A stretch of 64,000 bases of DNA from assembly GCA_038501785.1 (NCBI GenBank), contig JBAMJR010000009.1:5696001-5760000 (forward strand). Direction: 5' to 3'. Shown here piece after piece: positions 61,563-64,000 of this stretch (the stretch's first letter is position 1; every line of letters starts with the position of its first letter). This stretch comes from Myoxocephalus aenaeus (lineage: Eukaryota; Chordata; Actinopteri; Perciformes; Cottidae). The notes under the pieces were generated by a model. That model was not told the origin of the DNA and did not search any database. It saw nothing but the letters and a program-made list of their open reading frames with translations. Both the position numbers and the translations under genes were made by a program.

Positions 61563-64000
61563 ATGGGAGTTATGTCCAGCCAAGAAAACAAGTTTACGGA
61601 TCACATAATCGACCACTGCAATGTCACCAATCCTGTCACATACGAAATCCTCTCCTGGGTGGTTATTGGAGAGTTCGTGCTGGGTCTGCCTCTCAACCTG
61701 TCGGTCCTCTACATCTTCATCTTCAGGTATGAGGAAACACAATCTCGCTACCACTGCCTTTTAAAAGTTTCCCAGAAAGTACTCGACAAATAAATGTGAG
61801 AAGTGAGTTAAAGCCTTCAGTGAGGGGAAAAGTTTCAACTTGAACTTGATAACTGATGTCTGTGCGATTCATCCGCTGGTGGGAATTTCCCGGCATTTAG
61901 CCTCTCTGAGTGATTGAAACCACAAGAGTGTCAGTGAGTCCAGGTGACTTTGACTTACTGCTATTAGTATTTGGGATACCTGATCAACCAGGCAATTTTC
62001 CTGGAAACAAGGGTTCAGTTGGGTGGTGTTAGAGGGGATGTGGGCGAAGCTCCATCTGTGTATGGGGCAGTTTGCCGCAAATTTGAGAGCAGGGCGGATA
62101 GAACATGACAATTAACTTAAGTCTTGGTTGTTATTAAATAACCACCAACAAATAAAACAATTAATTTCTGACTTATAAAAAAGTGTTGTCTTGATACAAT
62201 GAATGATCGATGCATGTTTAATACCACTGTAGCTTTGTGACATATTTACAGGAATAAATTATAATAGATGCAGGCTCACTCCAGCGGGACAGCAGTCACA
62301 TCCTGTTTAGATTCTCATCCCATTTCTGCAATAAAAACCACAGAAATTATCTTTAAACCCTTTGCTGCGTTACTGAAGTGGGTCCTTTAACTTTTAAATT
62401 GCTGTAATAAAAAAATAAAAATGCAGTGATTTTAAACCACATTGCAAATTTTACATCGTAAAAAAACACTTCAGAACCAAACCGTATGTATGCCTGTTGA
62501 ATTCACTTTTCACAGAGTGCCATTCAAACGAGACGAGCTGGGGGTGCTAGTCTTGAGATAAACTGATAAAAGTGTTGAATGGGGAACATACTGTACTGTG
62601 GAAATGGATTATCTCTCACAGTACTGAAAGGTCTGCCGGCAGACAAAACTGTGTGCAAAGAGTCAATGTTGTCTTTGGCACCATTGTATATTACCACCAC
62701 TGAAATAGTGACGAAAAGAAAAGCAGCGGCTATTAAATATATCCATAGAAATCTCCTTTTAACCATTGCGGATCCTCTTGGAGTCATCCCATCGTGAGCA
62801 TTAAGCAGTTTGACGAGTGCAGAGATTCTGTAGATGTTCAGGATTAAATGTGAGGACAGGATCAGCGTCACAGGCTTCCTGCTCTGTGATGGGAAGCAAC
62901 TAACTGCTTTTGTTGATGAATTCCCCCTCAGGTTCAAGTTCTGGAAGAACAAAAGCATCTTCCTGTTCAACATCGTGGTTGCTGACTTCTTGCTGGTGGC
63001 CTGTCTCCCTGTCAAGGCCTACCACTACCACAAGGGCTATAGGCGCAGCCCCGACGATAAAGTGTGTGCAATGATGATCTTCATGCTGTTACTCAACCGC
63101 GGCGCCAGCATCGCCTTCCTCATCACCATCTCCATCGACCGCTACTTCAACGTGGTGCATCTCGGGAGGAGGAATTTCGTCAAAGTGCTGAAGAAATCCC
63201 CTCAGGTCTCCATCATCATCTGGCTCCTCCTGCTGCCCCTCACCATCCCCACGATGGTCGAGACCTTCGAGTGCTGCAACAGCCTCGGCCGCTTAAAAAA
63301 TACCCCTTTTCACGACGTGACGGACACGTTCAGAGAGGTGGGCTTTTGGTTTCTTTTGTTTTAAAAATGGACGTGGAAACCAAAAAGGCTTTAATAATTA
63401 CAATTGCCCACTACACCGACGTATACCAACCCTGCCAAAGCTAACAAGAACAAGAACTGCAGTTATTTACACAACCTCATACCATCACACACAGACTTCC
63501 TATAAAGCTTACAGTCATCATAGTTATATAGCTTTAATGGCTGATGTAATTGCCCTAGTTCCCACAGGCAGCGTAAACAAACCCGTCTAGGCATCTTACA
63601 TTTTTTTGTGGTGAGTCGAATAATTGATCAAAAAGACTTGTGGAAACCTGCAACTATTTGTTGAAGAAAAAAAAAAATACTCATTTAGATGAGTGAGACT
63701 TTGACTGAGATGTGTGGATAGTGAACTCTGCCTGCAGAGACACGAACGCGTCACACTCACGGTCAGCTTTCATCTCTTTGTTGTTGTTGCTTTGTTTGTT
63801 TTTTAAGGTCGTCTACTTCGGCCAGATCATCATCCCCTTCATCATCCTCGTCTACTGCACAGTGCGCATCGTCAACCGGCTGCGGAGGAAGACGGTGGGG
63901 GACCAGGCCAAACTGAGGAGAGCGGTGTGCGTGGTCTTGTCCGTCGTCGTCGTCTTCACCGTCTGCTTCCTGCCCAGCACCGTGGCCAGAGCGGTGCTGC
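61563..64000 (+). CDS. gpr31: Class A GPCR of the GPR31/HCAR/OXER1 group, tandem copy 2 (3 exons, 3' end outside the window)
   Basis: Exons 61563-61726, 62932-63337 and 63808-64000+ join in phase (phase 2, then phase 0). The product closely parallels copy 1: LPLNLSVLYIFIF, KFWKNKSIFLFN, LLNRGASIAFL, SIDRYFNVVH, WLLLLPLTIPTM, FECCNSL, IIIPFIILVYCTV, NRLRRKTVGDQAKLRRAV, CFLPSTVARAV. DRY is intact; TM7 is beyond the edge. The loop-2 intron sits at the same place as in copy 1, but copy 2 has an extra 1,205-bp intron at the end of TM1. A Met at 61572 is an alternative start. Same orientation and about 13 kb from copy 1, so it arose by tandem duplication. Confidence 0.85.

Overview
The window is vertebrate, almost certainly teleost fish, nuclear DNA. 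Genes are split into short exons with canonical GT/AG junctions, CA/TG, GA and TA microsatellites are abundant, and the mobile elements (RNase H-bearing I/Nimb-type LINE, hAT, piggyBac, tRNA-derived SINEs) are of fish type. No bacterial features, CRISPR array or rRNA were seen. I assembled gene models by chaining exons whose reading phases agree; no transcript evidence was available.

Layout. (1) 1-15514, minus strand: the 5' part of igf2r (cation-independent mannose-6-phosphate/IGF2 receptor), 12 exons giving the signal peptide, MRH domains 1-3 and the start of domain 4; the gene runs off the left edge. (2) 15740-24803: a transposon block with two hAT-type elements carrying perfect 8-bp target duplications and a nearly full-length but damaged LINE with a 13-bp target duplication. 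(3) 25034-28396, plus: a 12-exon secreted astacin metalloprotease. (4) 30218-32995, plus: ttll2, a tubulin ligase-like gene. (5) 33634-43196, minus: a TCP10/CPAP-family gene with a coiled coil and a complete C-terminal G-box, convergent with ttll2. (6) 45729-48318 and 61563-64000+, plus: two tandem class A receptors of the GPR31/HCAR/OXER1 group, the second cut by the right edge. (7) Between the receptors: four further DNA transposons, some nested.

The neighbourhood has a coherent history. In human, TTLL2, TCP10 and GPR31 cluster at 6q27 and IGF2R lies at 6q25, so the fish segment joins genes of one ancestral block. TTLL2 and TCP10/CPAP are both tubulin/centriole-type proteins; igf2r sorts lysosomal enzymes; the receptors probably sense oxidised fatty acids or hydroxy acids.

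I found no clear-cut new system. The most interesting signals are structural: three splice sites placed directly against CA/TG microsatellites, an astacin propeptide built from phase-1 micro-exons of 54/54/36/54 bases, an intron difference between the tandem receptors, and several short perfect palindromes (one at a LINE junction) that look like template-switch events.
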